Shown here: positions 9,682-22,100 of the stretch, one piece after another
Position numbering within the stretch: position 1 is the stretch's first letter
How the letters are laid out: every line of letters starts with the position of its first letter
Assembly (NCBI GenBank): GCA_002150815.3
Contig: NDFF03000401.1
Coordinates: forward strand, 1-64,000
Reading direction: 5' to 3'
Length of the DNA stretch: 64,000 bases
DNA from: Grammothele lineata
Lineage: Eukaryota > Basidiomycota > Agaricomycetes > Polyporales > Polyporaceae
Notes under the pieces: generated by a model
The model's database searches: none
Seen by the model: the letters and a program-made list of their open reading frames with translations, nothing else
Told to the model about the DNA's origin: nothing
Program-made: the position numbers and the translations under genes

Positions 9682-12125
9682 TCAAGCCTCACGCCTCCGA
9701 CTAATACTAGGCGCGAGCAAGCCCGCGACGCCCACGGCGATCGACGTGCGCTCGCGAGCGTCCCACGCGGCGCGCATCGCCTCGAGCGTCGGGAGCGGCG
9801 AGCTGTCCGTCTCTGCGTCCGTCTCGCTCTCGCCTTCGCTCTCTAGTGGGGAGTCCGTGGCCCCTGCCTCTGCTGCGTCTACGGTGGGCGTGAGGAGCAT
9901 TGGTGAGGTTTCCGTGATGTCCGCCTCTGCCTCCACGGTCGCCTTCGCAGGGCCGGATACAGGCGCAGGCGGCTCGAGCTCGAACGGACTGGGCGGGACG
10001 AGCACGGGGCTCGGGAGCGCCTCGAGCGTGAGCTTCTTCCTGAGCACGGCGTTGAGCGAGAGCGGCGTCGCGGGGAGCGACGTGTCCCCGTCCGGGATGG
10101 GGATGGGAATGGGGAGGATCGGTGGGGGTATTGGGGCGGTCCTAGAAAGGCCTGAGGTCGAGGAGGGGAGCGGGAGGGGCATGGTAGTGGAAGCGGGGAG
10201 AGAGGGCTCCGATATTGACGGCGCCTCCGGGAGCGGGGGCGGTTCGGCGTGCACTTGCGTAGAGAGGTCGAGGGAGGGGTACATCACCCCCAGAGGCGGC
10301 GTCTGGCCCGCCGCGCCCCTCGGCTCCTCCAGCCGCAAGTGCGCGGGGACTACAGACCCAATCGTACTCGCCTCGTCCAGGCCGAGGTGGAGGTCTAGGA
10401 CGGCCACGGGCGGGAAGTACGAGCCCTCCTCCTGGGGCACGAGCTTCTTAAGGTCCTCGCCGTCGTTAGGGCCGTCGCACTCACAGGGAGGGGAGGGGAG
10501 GGAGCTCCCGACGGTGCTCATGCTCGGCGCGTCGCTCTCCGCGTCCGTATCCGTATACGACGCATCCGTCTCCGTGTCCGTCTCGGACTCTGCATAGTTT
10601 GATCCGGTCGAGTGTATGCGCCGCGAGGAGGGTGGTGCGAGGCGCGATGTGCGTGACATGGGCACGGCAGTCGCAGTTGCTGCAGACACGTCGGAGGAGG
10701 CGATGGAGGCGTTCATGGTCGTAGTCGTGATCGTGGTCGAAGGCGAAGTCCCCACTGGCCGCGAAGCCACACCAGCTATGAGGTGGCCGGCGCCTGGGCT
10801 CGGATCAGCACCTTGCGATGTCAACGTTGCCACCACCCCTTCCCCAGATCCAGATAATGATGATGACGACAACGGCGACAACAGCGATTCCGGACGCGCG
10901 CTGGGAGGCTGACTTACACAGTCGTGCGACGACTCCGAGGGCTCCGGGGCGGCGTTCACGGGCAAGAACGTCATGTTGAACTTGCGTCTCGGCGGCGCGG
11001 GTGGGCTCGGTTGGGCCATCGTAGGCGGCGGTATAGGCGGCGGGTCTTGCACGGGGAGCAGCGGCAGGAACGCGAAGTTCGGCCTCCTCGGATTCGAAGG
11101 ATTCGGGGGATTAGACGAGGGAGGTATCAGAGGGTTCGAAGAAGGCGACGATGCGGGGGCTGACGACACGGAAAGCGAAGGCTCTATTCTTAGCTCTGGG
11201 GGATCCGCCTGGGGACGGATCGTCGGGCGCGTCTCTGGGGACGCGGTCGGGGTTGGGGTTTGGGGATGGGGCTCGGGTGCTGGTGGGGGCGATTCAGACT
11301 CGGGGAGAAGGGGCAAGAGGCGGATGGGGACGGCGTCGAGGTATGGCAGGATCTGCGGGTCGATGTCGGAGCGCTGGGGCTCGGACCGGTTCTTCCACTT
11401 GGACGGAGTGTGAGAGGGGCCCGATGCGAAGCGGGAGACGGGGAAGGGCGGTTTGGATGAGGAAGAGGGCGAGGAGGAGTCGGACGAGGTCGTGAACGGC
11501 TGACGGTGTGGCTGGGGCGAGGAATAGGGGAGGCCGACGCGGAGCTGCTTGAGCTCGAGGATGTCTCTGCACGGGCGACGATGTCAGAATGCGCTCTGGG
11601 TCGAACACGACGGGGCAAAAGCGAAGACGACGCAGCCAGTGTCTCCGACTAGAAGAAGTAGAGGTTGCGCGGGCGAGGCTGACGGGGCGGCGGTCATGGA
11701 TGACGTCGGTGCGCACTCGCTGGAAATAGGCATCACGCGCCAGCCGCCCTGTGCCGTTAGCGGGCACGGGGCGCTTCTGTACAGCACGCCGCTTCGACAA
11801 GAACGCGACGCACAAGAACTCCAAGGCGGACAATGAGAGACACTCACTGGTACGACAGCTTCGGCGTGACGGCCGAAGGGGTACGATCCCACTCATCTAC
11901 GAAGAAGACCTCCTCGAGCTCGTCGTCGGAGCAGAACGCGACGGTCTTGCGCCCACCGCTGCCACAGGCGGACGATCCGCTATCGCTGACGATGGAGGGC
12001 GAGGTGCGGCCCGAGTCGCAGGGGCTGTTGGCGGTGCTGAGCTCGGGGGTGATGGGCGGGGTGTACTTGAGGCAGCTCTTGAGGCCGCGGCGGGAGCGGA
12101 TGGTGGAGGAGGCCTCGTCTGACAT
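9682..12125 (-). CDS. low-complexity protein with candidate PP1 motifs
   Basis: Two exons (12125-11848, 11566-9682) give 720 aa. The N-terminus is the only conserved-looking part: KSCLK at residues 16-20 and KTVAF at 60-64, followed by acidic DDELEEVFF. An [GS]-x-L-K motif upstream of a [K/R]-x-V-x-F motif is the arrangement of the SILK and RVxF docking sites used by protein phosphatase 1 partners; here the second SILK position is Cys rather than Ile. The remainder is Pro/Ser-rich and disordered, with a Ser/Thr-Asp/Glu repeat (ESETDTETDASYTDTDAESD) and a C-terminal charged stretch ending SISRRREA. A similar pair of motifs occurs in the gene at 45226-45864. A GTAAGTCAG inside exon 2 could be an optional donor, but the frame stays open without it. 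The PP1 role is inference. Confidence 0.8.
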
Positions 12126-12900
12126 GGCGGCTGGGACGGGTGGCTGTCTTGCGCCGGGGAGGCTGGCAGCCAAGCGAGACGTAGGCGAGGAAGGAAGAGG
12201 GACGGGAAGAGAGGAACACGAGGGTGCGTGGCCGGGGGCGTTATGAACGATGCATTGAGAGAGCGAGAGAGGCGGGCTGGGCGGAGGCTGGCTGGTGAAG
12301 GCAGCTGGCGCTGACTCGGAACGATCGACACGGCCTTCTCCTCGCAAAAATGCTGGCGGCTGGCCTTTCCCACGTGATTCGTGTATTCTCGGAACGGCGC
12401 GGCCTCCCGCCCAATGACCTCTGCCAGCCTCTGCCAGCCTCAGCCTCTCTCCTCCCCGCCAGCGATCCCGATTGGCTCCTGCGTCCGCCACCGTCGCAAA
12501 CGGCACTCGCGCCGACTCCTCCAGCCGCCGCCAGCCGCTGCCAGCCTCCAACCAGCCCAAAGCCAGCCTCCCGAGTCCCGCCCGAGAGCCGCGCCCTATT
12601 TCACTCCTCGGCCTCGCCTTCGCCCCCGTCCAATCACCCCGCACCCCGCCCCACGCCCGACGTTTGGCCACCGTCCCCAGATGACACCCCGCGCCTCCTC
12701 TCTGACGTACTCTTCAGCTCTTTCCCAACTTTTCGCCTCTCACGCGCCCGGATCCGGGGTCGTGTGACGTCTTTGCCGCGAGCGTCCACAGTGTTCTCGA
12801 GATGTTGCGCTTGGACACAGGCCTCTCCGATGGGCGTCCTTAGCGTCCTCGATGACCCGGCCAGCAACGCTCGCAGTCCACAGACGTTCCTGTGACCTCA
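12126..12900. promoter_or_regulatory. upstream region with GCCAGCC repeats
   Basis: The 5' flank of the preceding minus-strand gene. Between about 12150 and 12580 the string GCCAGCC or its complement GGCTGGC recurs many times (for example the direct pair at 12422-12445 and a run at about 12520-12570). Clustered copies on both strands within a promoter could be protein-binding sites or simply a local repeat. Open frames here are Pro/Ala/Arg-rich and not convincing. Confidence 0.35.
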
Positions 12901-13736
12901 ACATACCGCACAAACGTCGTCTTGCCGTCCAATGGTCGTTCGGCACGTCTCCCTGGGGCCTAAACCTCTTGGCGGTCAGGCACGCGCGCCAAACGCACGT
13001 GGCAAAGGCCTAGACATTTGGGGCGACAAGGCGCGCGGTGCCTTGTTTGGGCCAAGTTTGGGCGTTGTGCCGCCGTCCAAGTTGTCGCAACCAGTCGCAA
13101 CCGTGGCGCTGTTGGCAAGGCCTCGCTCCATGCACAAGCTCAAGCACAACCAATTGTGCGAGGCGACACAATCAAGAAACTGCCGTATGCGACGACCTGT
13201 CTCCAATTTTGGACCAGTTTCGTTTGTACCGAGTCTTTGTCCGGTCACCGAGCGGCCTCCGACGCTCGACTCCGACGTTGCGTGGGCCCGTCAGGCCGCC
13301 CTTCTCACACGGACTACTTTTCCTCCAGTCCGAGTCGCAAGACCCGGAACACCGTCTGGACTGTTCGCCCGACGTTCCTGTCTCGCGCGCTCCGGGATTG
13401 TACAAGGCACTACGTTCAGTAGTACGTTACCTCAGTATATCAACTTCCACCGCCATCCAGGGTCACCCGCGTTCATCCTTGGCGTGTCTAGGTGCATCTT
13501 CGTGCACCCTTCAGAGCAGACCACGGACGTCGCGGACCAGCTGGTCGCCGCGCTGGTAGATTTGTGACAAGTCCCATGCAGCACGAAACACGCATTCGAG
13601 CTGGCCCTGCGTATTGGGCCGTTGCTGGTACCCATTCAGCGCCGACGGCGTATCCGACTAACCTCATGCACTTTCTAAACACCACAATCGTGGCAATTAA
13701 CACTCTCCGCCCCCCTCCCGACCCATACCGCTACCC

Positions 13737-13815
13737 ACGCGTCCACTCGGTTTCGTACTGCCTACCATAGGGCTTGTCCCTGCCGGGCAATAAACAAGGA
13801 TTCCAAAAAAATACT
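13737..13815 (+). repeat. direct repeat, left copy
   Basis: Matches 15639-15715 with few differences. Shared blocks are CACTCGGTTTCGTACTGCC, TACCATAGGGCT, GCCGGGC and TAAACAA followed by an A-run. Same orientation, 1.9 kb apart. The right copy lies at the 3' flank of FunK1 copy A. Confidence 0.75.
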
Positions 13816-15515
13816 CTCCGTACACTCTTCTTACAAAGGAATATACTGCGTGTTGCTTACCGCACTGTCTAGCAAGTAGGCTCCAAAACTTGTGCCGTCA
13901 TCACCACGGATGGAATCGTTCTATGAGGGGTCTTGCATAACAAGTCTACGGTCCCGCCCCGTCCTAAGGGGCTCAGGCTCAGGCTGTCCCTCCTCGCGGG
14001 CGCTGTCTCCGGCCCCCAATGCCCTACACCAACGGCGGAAGCCAAGCCAAGCCATCCGCGCCACCTCCGGGTCAGATTCGACATTTTCAAGTTTCAATGT
14101 GGTTCTGCTCAGCGTCCTTGCCCGCCGCACGCGGAAGCACCCCACCCCGCGAACATGCACGACATACTAAGCCGCCTGCGCCGCCAGCTGTTCAAGTTGG
14201 AGGACGGCCAGTTCCGCCTGGGGAGCTCGGCTCCCGACATCGAGACTCGAGGCCCCATCCTGCCACATTACAAGCTCGTGCTCGGACTCGCCGACGATTT
14301 TGGCGGACATCTCTCTCTGCGCACGCTGAGCTCTAGTCTCCCCTAGGCAGACCAATTCCGCGCACTACTGACGGGAAGGATTGACGTGCGCTCTAGTGGC
14401 TGAGCTCAGTACTAGTCTTTGCGGCCCCTGCCAATGCAATCTGGAGTTGCCATTGGAGGGTGTCCCGCGCCGCACGTACTGACTGACGGTATGTGGGCCA
14501 GGACATCCACTCAAGTCCGCTGTGAACTTATGTCGGTCGGCGAGTAAGTATCGTGATCATTAGTGTTCGTGTCCGCTCATTATCTCTCGATATAGATGGG
14601 GTGATATATGCGTCAATGTACGGAGACTGTGCCAGTACACGAGCGCGGCCCCGAGTCAGGATATATAGGCGCGTATAAACACAACGCGACTCTCAACGCT
14701 GGCAGACGCTAAGCTAGCTTTGAACGTCACGCGGGGCAATGAAATCACGCAGCCTCTCCAAGTCCGATGCTTATATTGCCTACACCCGGCGTTTCTTCAC
14801 GGCCTCAAGGTCCACAATTCGATCACGCGATGCAAACCTCAGATGGAGAACGCAACAAGATATGATACGAGCGGCGCTCGTACCCCTGACCGTGGCAAGA
14901 GGCAAAAGGGCTCGAGAGCGCACTCGCTCCCCGATAACGACGGCAAGTTCAGAACCCACTTCCCTACCGCTGGACGGTCAGGGGTGGCGGGGAGCCGCCT
15001 GCCACCATTTACATTACAGTCGTACCTAGCACTTATGTTACCCTCGTATAAGACATACTTTGAATCTTATGGGGGGAATTCGTGTACGCATATGGTCATT
15101 CACACGGGCGCCCAACGCCCTGCGCATGCTGCCAGAGCGCATTCGACTTTCTCGCCCTCACCGTGGCCCTTCTTTTCTCCTATGGCCACCTCGGTCGTCG
15201 TTCTCGTCTGGGTTTCCTCTGGCCCGTTCCGGCGTGGCAGCTGATTCCAAAACTTGAGCCCGTTCCCGCTTGGGAGTAGGCAGGGTCAATGAGCCATGAG
15301 GCTGGATGGTATTCCTCAGGCTGACGCAATCATCCCCACTCCGGACTCTAATCTCATCAGCGCTCGTATACTGTCGGACTACCACCGACACTGTCGCAGC
15401 TCATTTCATAGGATGCGGACAGGCACGAGGAGGTATCGGCAAGATAAAACGTACAGCTAGAGGTATCCGGCTATTTCGTGTGGTCCTGTTTGGCTAGACG
15501 TCTGTGGCCTGCCTC

Positions 15516-15537
15516 AGGCCTGTGCGCGCACAGGCCT
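15516..15537. repeat. 22-bp perfect palindrome
   Basis: The two 11-base arms AGGCCTGTGCG and CGCACAGGCCT are exact reverse complements with no spacer. It lies about 260 bp beyond the FunK1 copy A stop codon. It could be a hairpin-forming 3' signal or the end of a mobile element. Confidence 0.6.
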
Positions 15538-15638
15538 ACCGCCACTGTGTTGAACAATTATTGAGTGCGGACTTCAATGTTCGGCCTCTGCATCTTACGA
15601 TACATTCTTCTCCCGTCGACCCCTTCACGTCGTAACCT

Positions 15639-15715
15639 ACGCGCTCACTCGGTTTCGTACTGCCTACCATAGGGCTCGGCCGTGCCGGGCTGTAAACAAA
15701 GATTACAAAAAATAC
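15639..15715 (+). repeat. direct repeat, right copy
   Basis: The partner of 13737-13815. It lies immediately outside the FunK1 copy A stop codon (15798) and overlaps the outer edge of the FunK1 duplication block. The equivalent place beside FunK1 copy B does not contain it. Confidence 0.75.
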
Positions 15716-15797
15716 ACGAGCGATACAAGATACAGTACAGCAGAAACTAAGATACAAGGATTGACGCAGGTGACGCCGGCACGAAGGCACTCAAATC

Positions 15798-18793
15798 TCA
15801 ATGCGAAGACTTCTTCAACAGCCGCGCGCTCCGTCGAGTAGGCTGACGGGGCTCTTGTTGCGCTTTGACCTTCGCCTTCGGACGCGTTTGCGAGGGTTCC
15901 GGTGTGGCTTTGGGGGACGCGGGAGGGGCTTCCTTCGGCGCGTCACCCTCGAGCGACAGCTTTCGCTTCTTGCTCCCCGAGCTGCCGCTCAGCGCGCGGG
16001 TCTGATTCCAGTGCGCAAGTTTCCGTCGGACCCGGACTGGCACGTTCGAGGGCGTGACGGTGGGGCCGAACCCGCGCGTGGACTTGTAGTCGTCCTCGAA
16101 ACGGTCCTTGGGCTTTTCGTCCGGCCACGTCTTGTCGACTGCATCAGCCAGAATGCGCCCGAAGAGCTTGTGCGACGTAGCGTTGTTGGCACACTTGCGG
16201 TCGTTCTCCGTCGGCATCCACACCTCTTCGACGACAACGACTCCGTCGTCGGACGAAGCCTCCTTGTCGGTCTCGACACCGTCGTCATGAAAGGCAGGCA
16301 TCTCGATGTAATCTTCTGGCTGCGGCGTTCGAGGCTCGATGGGTTTCGTGGGCGACGGGAGAGGAAGCATAGCCGGCCGCGAGTCGTACTCCTTCACTGC
16401 ATAGTATGCCTGGAAGGAGAGGAGGAGGGTCTTGAGCACGTCATCCATAGGGGATTTGAATGTCAACAGGTCGGCCTTGGCTTTGCCCGTAGCTGTCAGC
16501 TTGCCGTTACGCTCCATTACCTTGTCTTTTAGGTCGCCGACCGCGTATCTGCCATCTTCGATGGTGAAGGCATCGAAGAAATTCTCGAGGTACTCGCCGA
16601 CATGCTCGATGTTGGAAGGAAGGTAGCGGATGGCGGTCTGGAGGATCACGTAGAAGAACGACTCCAATTCATCCGACACCTCGACGATCTTGCTTCCGTC
16701 TCGAAGTATCGCCACAGACAAGTTCTGCCATGTTCCCTGATCACGCCGTGGGTAGAATCTAGATCGGCGGCTGAACGAAAACCGAACATGGATAACAAAC
16801 GCACCGTTCGGTGAGGTTGGCGTTTTCGTTCCTCCTCTCGCATGTTCTTCGCCATCTCCCAGTCCGCCAACACGCCTTGCCAAATGATGCGTCGAGTCTT
16901 CCCAGTCTTCCTGACAACCGGATATATGAGGACATTTCCGCTGCTGATATCCCGATGGAGGATCCCGAGGAGGACCCAGGCAGCATAGTGCGCTGTTAGC
17001 GTAGAAATCGCCTTAGCTAGTTGTCCCCTCATACGGACATGCATAGTACTCACCAACGATACAACCTTTGATGATCGACAGGAGCTGTTTTCCACTTGTG
17101 AACTGGTCCAGCGTATGGCAAATCTCCTTGACCACCAGACGGTAATGTCGGTGATGCCGATGTGGGCCCGACGAGCTTTCGGAGCAATCGTCATTGCCTT
17201 GACCATCTACCGACTCGCGAACGTCATCCAGAATAGCGTTATCTGTCTCTTTGTCGTTATCCTGGGAAGCGGCTCTTGCTTCGTCACTGTCGTCATCGAC
17301 TCGCTTTCGCTTGGAGCCGGAGCCAGACGATCCGAGAGTGGGAACATGCGAACGCGGGGTATCTGCACGAGGGTCAGAAGACGTAGGAGATGATTGAGAA
17401 GGAGACGCATTACGGCGATGTTTCTCCCAGAGCTCAGGGGTAAGGGTAACTTGGTCGTCGATGTCACCGTGACAGAGGAGGGTCGGAACGTTCTTGATGT
17501 TCTTCTCATTCAGCAGGGCGAGAGTGTCCCCTTCCCTCGAGACGCCCTCGTAATCCGCCCGCCACGCGTCCTTCAGCCACACAAGCTCGCCCGTACTCGA
17601 GTCCAGTGCCACGTAACCGCGAGTCCCACGACCGATCACCCCCGTGGCGGTGAAGTACGGCTTGCATACGAGGAACTTCCGGCAGCTGTCCATCGCGTCG
17701 GAGTCAGGTACGCTCAATTCATATCGAGGGAAGTCGGGGGCGATATTGAGTGACTCGCGAAACAGTTTCCGGGCATACTTCCAGGTAAAGTTGCTGTTGG
17801 TGAGTTCATCCTCGCCGAGATGACGCTGGGTCTCGTCCGCGTCCGTCGGCTGCTCCTTCCCGGCCTCGTTCATGATCGTCCACGCGACGTCGTCCGGTCG
17901 GATGCGCCTGGCGCTGGGATCGAAGCCGAGGCACTCGGGCGCGTGCTTGGCCAAGACAGAAATCCGCCACAAAACTTCACAAAACCACTTCCAGTTCTTG
18001 ACGTAGTCGATCGCAGGTGTGGTTGCGACTCCTGACCTGTCCCACCGGAGGACGCGGACCCTCCGGCCGATAAAAAGGATCATGATGACGAACGTGCGGT
18101 GTTGGATGTTGAAGATTGTCCCCGCGTAGTGTGCCACCTGGGCGAAGACTTTCTTCTGAGACTCCATGGCGGCATAAAGATACTTCGCCGCATCGTCGAA
18201 AGGATCGAAGTCTTGTTTACCCTGCTTGAACTCCGTGGGGACCACCTGGTCGGCCCAGTGAGGGCCCTTGTCTGTGGGAGCATGCTCGGAGAGGAAGAAA
18301 GCCCCGTCGATCTTCTGGCCATGGGGATCGATGTTGGGGTCGTCGGGTTGATGCTCGGACAGGGAGAAGGTGAGCCCATCAGCGAGGTTCTTCTCGTTCA
18401 AGATTCGACGCTATCAATCGAAATGAGCATAGTGGTGCGCACAACCGAGTGGTCACATTCCCTCACCATGATCGAAGAAATTTTAGTCTCTTTCATCTTG
18501 TGGCCATTGCGGAGGCGACGGCTGAAGGGGTTGGACTTCGGGCAGGACCATGGAGCTACAAGGGCTGCGACGTGAGCGGGGATTGCGAGAATGACGTCGA
18601 GGAGGTGGTTTTCGGGGATGAGAACCGGTGTCGTATACATGTCGTTCGCGATTTTAGCACGAAATTCAAGGAGGCGAGGGTGGCGGTCGATGATAGCAAC
18701 GGAGCCTTGTGCAACAATTCCGATTGTTGTACCCAAAGGAGTGGATTTTCGTTGTTGCGGGCCAGCCCGCATGTGAGAAGGAGCGTGAGCCAT
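15798..18793 (-). CDS. FunK1-type protein kinase, copy A
   Basis: A fungal-type protein kinase of the FunK1 family, which is widespread and multiplied in Agaricomycetes; its substrates are not established. Four exons: 18793-18467, 18410-17054, 16992-16805, 16736-15798; 936 aa. The N-terminal ~350 residues include the family block with FKQGKQDFDPFDD and RTFVIMILFIGRRVRVLRWD. Kinase features follow: glycine loop GRGTRGYVAL (about residues 369-378), lysine in ELVWLKD (about 389), catalytic loop HRDISSGN (about 574), metal-binding LADWEMA in place of DFG, and GTWQNLSVAIL in the activation segment. An insert between the lobes is Ser/Asp-rich with GSGSKRKRV, and a second basic string GSKKRKL lies near the C-terminus; both resemble nuclear localisation signals. 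The C-terminus ends RRSARLLKKSSH. All motifs expected for activity are present. It is a close paralogue of 54524-57566. Confidence 0.93.
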
Positions 18794-18837
18794 GGTGGCC
18801 GGAAAGGGGGGAAACGAAACATACCAATAGCGTGTCG

Positions 18838-18847
18838 CCTTTTTATG
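18838..18847 (-). promoter_or_regulatory. TATA-like box of FunK1 copy A
   Basis: CATAAAAAGG on the minus strand, 45 bp upstream of the start codon. The same sequence lies at the same distance in copy B (57611-57620), so the core promoter was duplicated with the gene. Confidence 0.6.
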
Positions 18848-19120
18848 TGTTCTGGAGGAAGTAGAAAAGGGGTGTGGCCAGGGAGTGGCCAGTGCACGGC
18901 ACGTTAAAGCGTACAGAGCAGACCAGAGTTTGAGTGGACTAAGCGGCGGGGAGTTAGTACTCTTCGGCTACAATAGAAATTGGTTTATGAAGGACAAGAA
19001 CAATGAGCTTCGGAACTTGCGGGAAGGATGGTGATGGTCGAGTGGCAAGGGTAATGTTCGGGCGCTCGCACTCGTCGCCGTTCTAGGTAAGTCGAACAAT
19101 CTGTGTGGCGCGGTCGGTGG

Positions 19121-22100
19121 CCAATGAGGAGGAGGCGAGTTTGGGCGCCAATGAGGAAGCGCCTGCTCATGGTGCCGTGCACTGCGTACTAGTCAGCGTG
19201 ACCGCGGGCTGCATCTACGCTCGCCGCGACGCTGGGAGCTGCTGCCAGCGATTCCGTGGCATCCTCTGCGCGCCGCGAGTCCGTCAACGCACTCTCGGTG
19301 TAAGGGTTGGATATCTCAGGTTAGCCTGGTTACCGTACATAGCTAGGCTGCGCCTAGTAGATTACTGTAGTCTTTTCTACTCTTTCTTACTACGTCTGTG
19401 TTCGTCTCAGCTATAACTCGCAACGCCTGTGGAATATTCACCCGAGATCTCCCGACCTCCACCACATGACCCAATATCCTTATAATTACACTCGGGCTCG
19501 CGTTGGATGGCGTGGCACACACCAGTCACTGGCACATTGGCAATGCTTGGACTTCCCGAGCTATGTCTTCCACCGTCCGCCGTATGATATCAGTATTAGA
19601 ATTGGCAAAATGAGTAACGCGAATGGCTCTCAGGCAGTTGATACTGCTATGCTGATGTATATCTCCTACATATGATCAGCTTTCCGATAGTTGTGCCTCG
19701 CGCCTTTCACGATCACCTATCAAGCCTTTGAAGCAGCATGTGATCATCGAGTTGGTTCGAGGTTGTGATAGAGAGTCGTAAACCTTTTCGGCATCATCCC
19801 GTTTACGATGTTATTGAAGGTGCGAGGCTACTTACTAGGCGTCTTTGAGCTCTCAAGTCACATTTCGACTAGACTCAAATCAATCGACCCGGCGCCGAAC
19901 TCACAAATGAGTGATATGCTTCCATAAGGCATCTTAGCGAGGATACTACATAGCGAAGGTTTCCTCCGCGCAACCGTGGCCGCGCCCTGGTACAGAGGCG
20001 TTGAATGTGACGGTACAAGAATTGTTCGAAGCAGAACATCCTCCTCGTACGTCGGGCGTCTCCGGTCGGAGTTCGAATCTCGTGTACACGTAGGGCCTCG
20101 TCTTCGACTCGTGCTGGAGTAGAGAGCAAAACGTCATGTACGTACACCCTACAGCCAGCCTCTTGTATGTGTTTCACTATTCCTTGCAATCAGCGCTTGA
20201 ACTTCAATAAGGCCCGCCGGAAACACGGAAAGATAATCGTACTGCGGGGCACCGGCGGCGAGCCACCGAACTTTCACGCTGTAATCATTTTCGCCCTCCG
20301 CCCCCACACTCCAAGTAAGCAGCGCACTCAACCCGCATCAGGCATGCTCGACGATTCAACGTAAGGTGAGCACCTTTCTGCAGCATCAAAATCCTACACT
20401 TCTGAATCGATTGCAGGATGATCACAGCACCGCCCCCGTCAGTGCGTCACTCCATTAGGTTCTCTGACGGCCTTGCGCCCGGATTGACGGCGTAGCACGC
20501 CGGTGCATCCGGATTGCGCGCTCAAAAGGACGAGGAACCTACGAGCGCAGGTTCCTGAGGACTCTCGGGGTGCTCGGAGAGCACGCGCGACTGTGATCGA
20601 GATGGAAGACCACCACTGGGCGCGTCTGCATCGGATGGACGGAAGCCCGGGTGCCTTAACAGCATTACTCGTCACTCTCGGGCCTCTTCGGGCGCACCGT
20701 GCGGCGGTATGTATTCCATCATTCGTGCGATGCCTGGCAACGAAACGCACGACGGAGGACTTCTGCGTCGTGCACGCATTCAAGTTATTTGAGGAGTCAC
20801 GGTAGAAACGGGTGTGGCTTCTGCGTAAGTACCTTCCCTCCTTCGGGACTTCGAGCTTACAGCAACGTCGCGAGCTGACCTATTCTATCTCACCTGAAGA
20901 TTCGCCGAAACCATCGTTCATACGAACGAGCGCCAGCTTCAAATTCGACGATCAAATCGCACCTATCGCACCCATGTCTCAGAACCCTCAGAAACCCTCG
21001 TGCGCACCTTGCACAGCTAATCGACCTCAACTTCAGATCCGGGCCACCCGAGGGGCCAGGGCACTCCTAACTTCTCCTATCCGGTCCACGTTCGTCGAGT
21101 TGAAAGGCAAATGGCCCTCCATCATCCGCGCATGATGTCCTGTTGTACCTGCCCAGTGCCTTGATCTAGCGCTGCATGTGAATATCATCGCGCGCCCCTG
21201 GCTCTCTACTCATGTACGATCCATCACCGCCATCTCCGTTGTCCCCGCCATATCCGTTCCGTTCGCTCCGGGCAGGATCCCGCCCAAACGGCCCAGCTTC
21301 CCGCGCCGTGATGAACATTGGATGCATTGGGCGGTCCACCGCGTACCTTTGACTACAAGACGCGCGCGCTGCCCAAATGCGAGCGCGAGCGATTCCGGTG
21401 GCCGTGCCGCTTCTACGTTCTATCCAGCCACTTCATCTCCGTCATAGCGACCGTAAGCCCGACTCCGGTCCGTCCGGAGGCCCTCAATCGGCCTGGCGCA
21501 GATCCTCGCGCCTCCTTCTCTTCGTGCTCCAGCCGGCGTCCACCGCCGAGCTCCAGCTGGACCTTCGAGAACACGTGCTGGAGCGGCCTCTTCCCAGCAC
21601 GACCTAACAAAGTACCGGAGAGCACGTCCTAGGTCGCACCGCCGGACGACCACATGCCATGTATACGTACATACTCTAACTTACTCTTGTACAGGTGGAC
21701 TCGGAGGGCGCGCGTTTCGCCGGTCTGCCACACTCGTACTCGTAGAAAGTGCGAATGGAAAGGCCCTTTCGACATTGTCCGGAGCCGGAACCTCCGACGT
21801 CTTGTGAAGTGCACCGCATATTATTACGCCGTCCTCGAGGCATCGCACCTGACGTCGCACTTTGACGCGCGCTACAGGACGTGGGTGACGGGAAGGAAGC
21901 TTGCGCGCCGCGGGTGCTTTGTGCTGTCAATGCACGCGTCGCAGCTCCCACGATGGCGTTCCGGTCGGGGAGCTCCCGGTCTGTCTCGTGAGTGAGACCG
22001 TTCGGTATACGAGGTGTTTGCGTAAGTACAATTCCTGCCAGGCAAGCGTGTAAATACCCTAACTCGATTGTAGAATAGCTGGGCAATCAGAATTTATGCC

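Larger units (their letters stand above)
12901..15638. other. gene-poor stretch beside FunK1 copy A
   Basis: No gene supported. A 63-codon frame (14155-14346, MHDILSRLRRQLFKLEDGQF at its start) looks protein-like but is isolated, with no splice partners seen. The stretch contains the first copy of a 75-80 bp direct repeat (13737-13815) and a 22-bp perfect palindrome (15516-15537). Several frames of 170-210 codons (12932-13567, 14720-15244) have no domains and a composition typical of out-of-frame GC-rich DNA. It may include decayed genes or transposon debris. Confidence 0.4.

Noticed and set aside
10870..10915. Additional intron in the 9682-12125 gene (GTAAGTCAG donor on minus strand)
   Set aside because: The frame is open through the site and no single acceptor is clearly better than reading through; kept only as an option.
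9746..11413. Gly/Ser/Ala-rich plus-strand frames
   Set aside because: Antisense shadows of the Pro/Ser-rich protein on the other strand.
20060..20100. Possible tRNA T-arm (GGAGTTCGAATCTC)
   Set aside because: Only three to four stem pairs form, and no acceptor stem, D-arm or anticodon arm could be placed around it.
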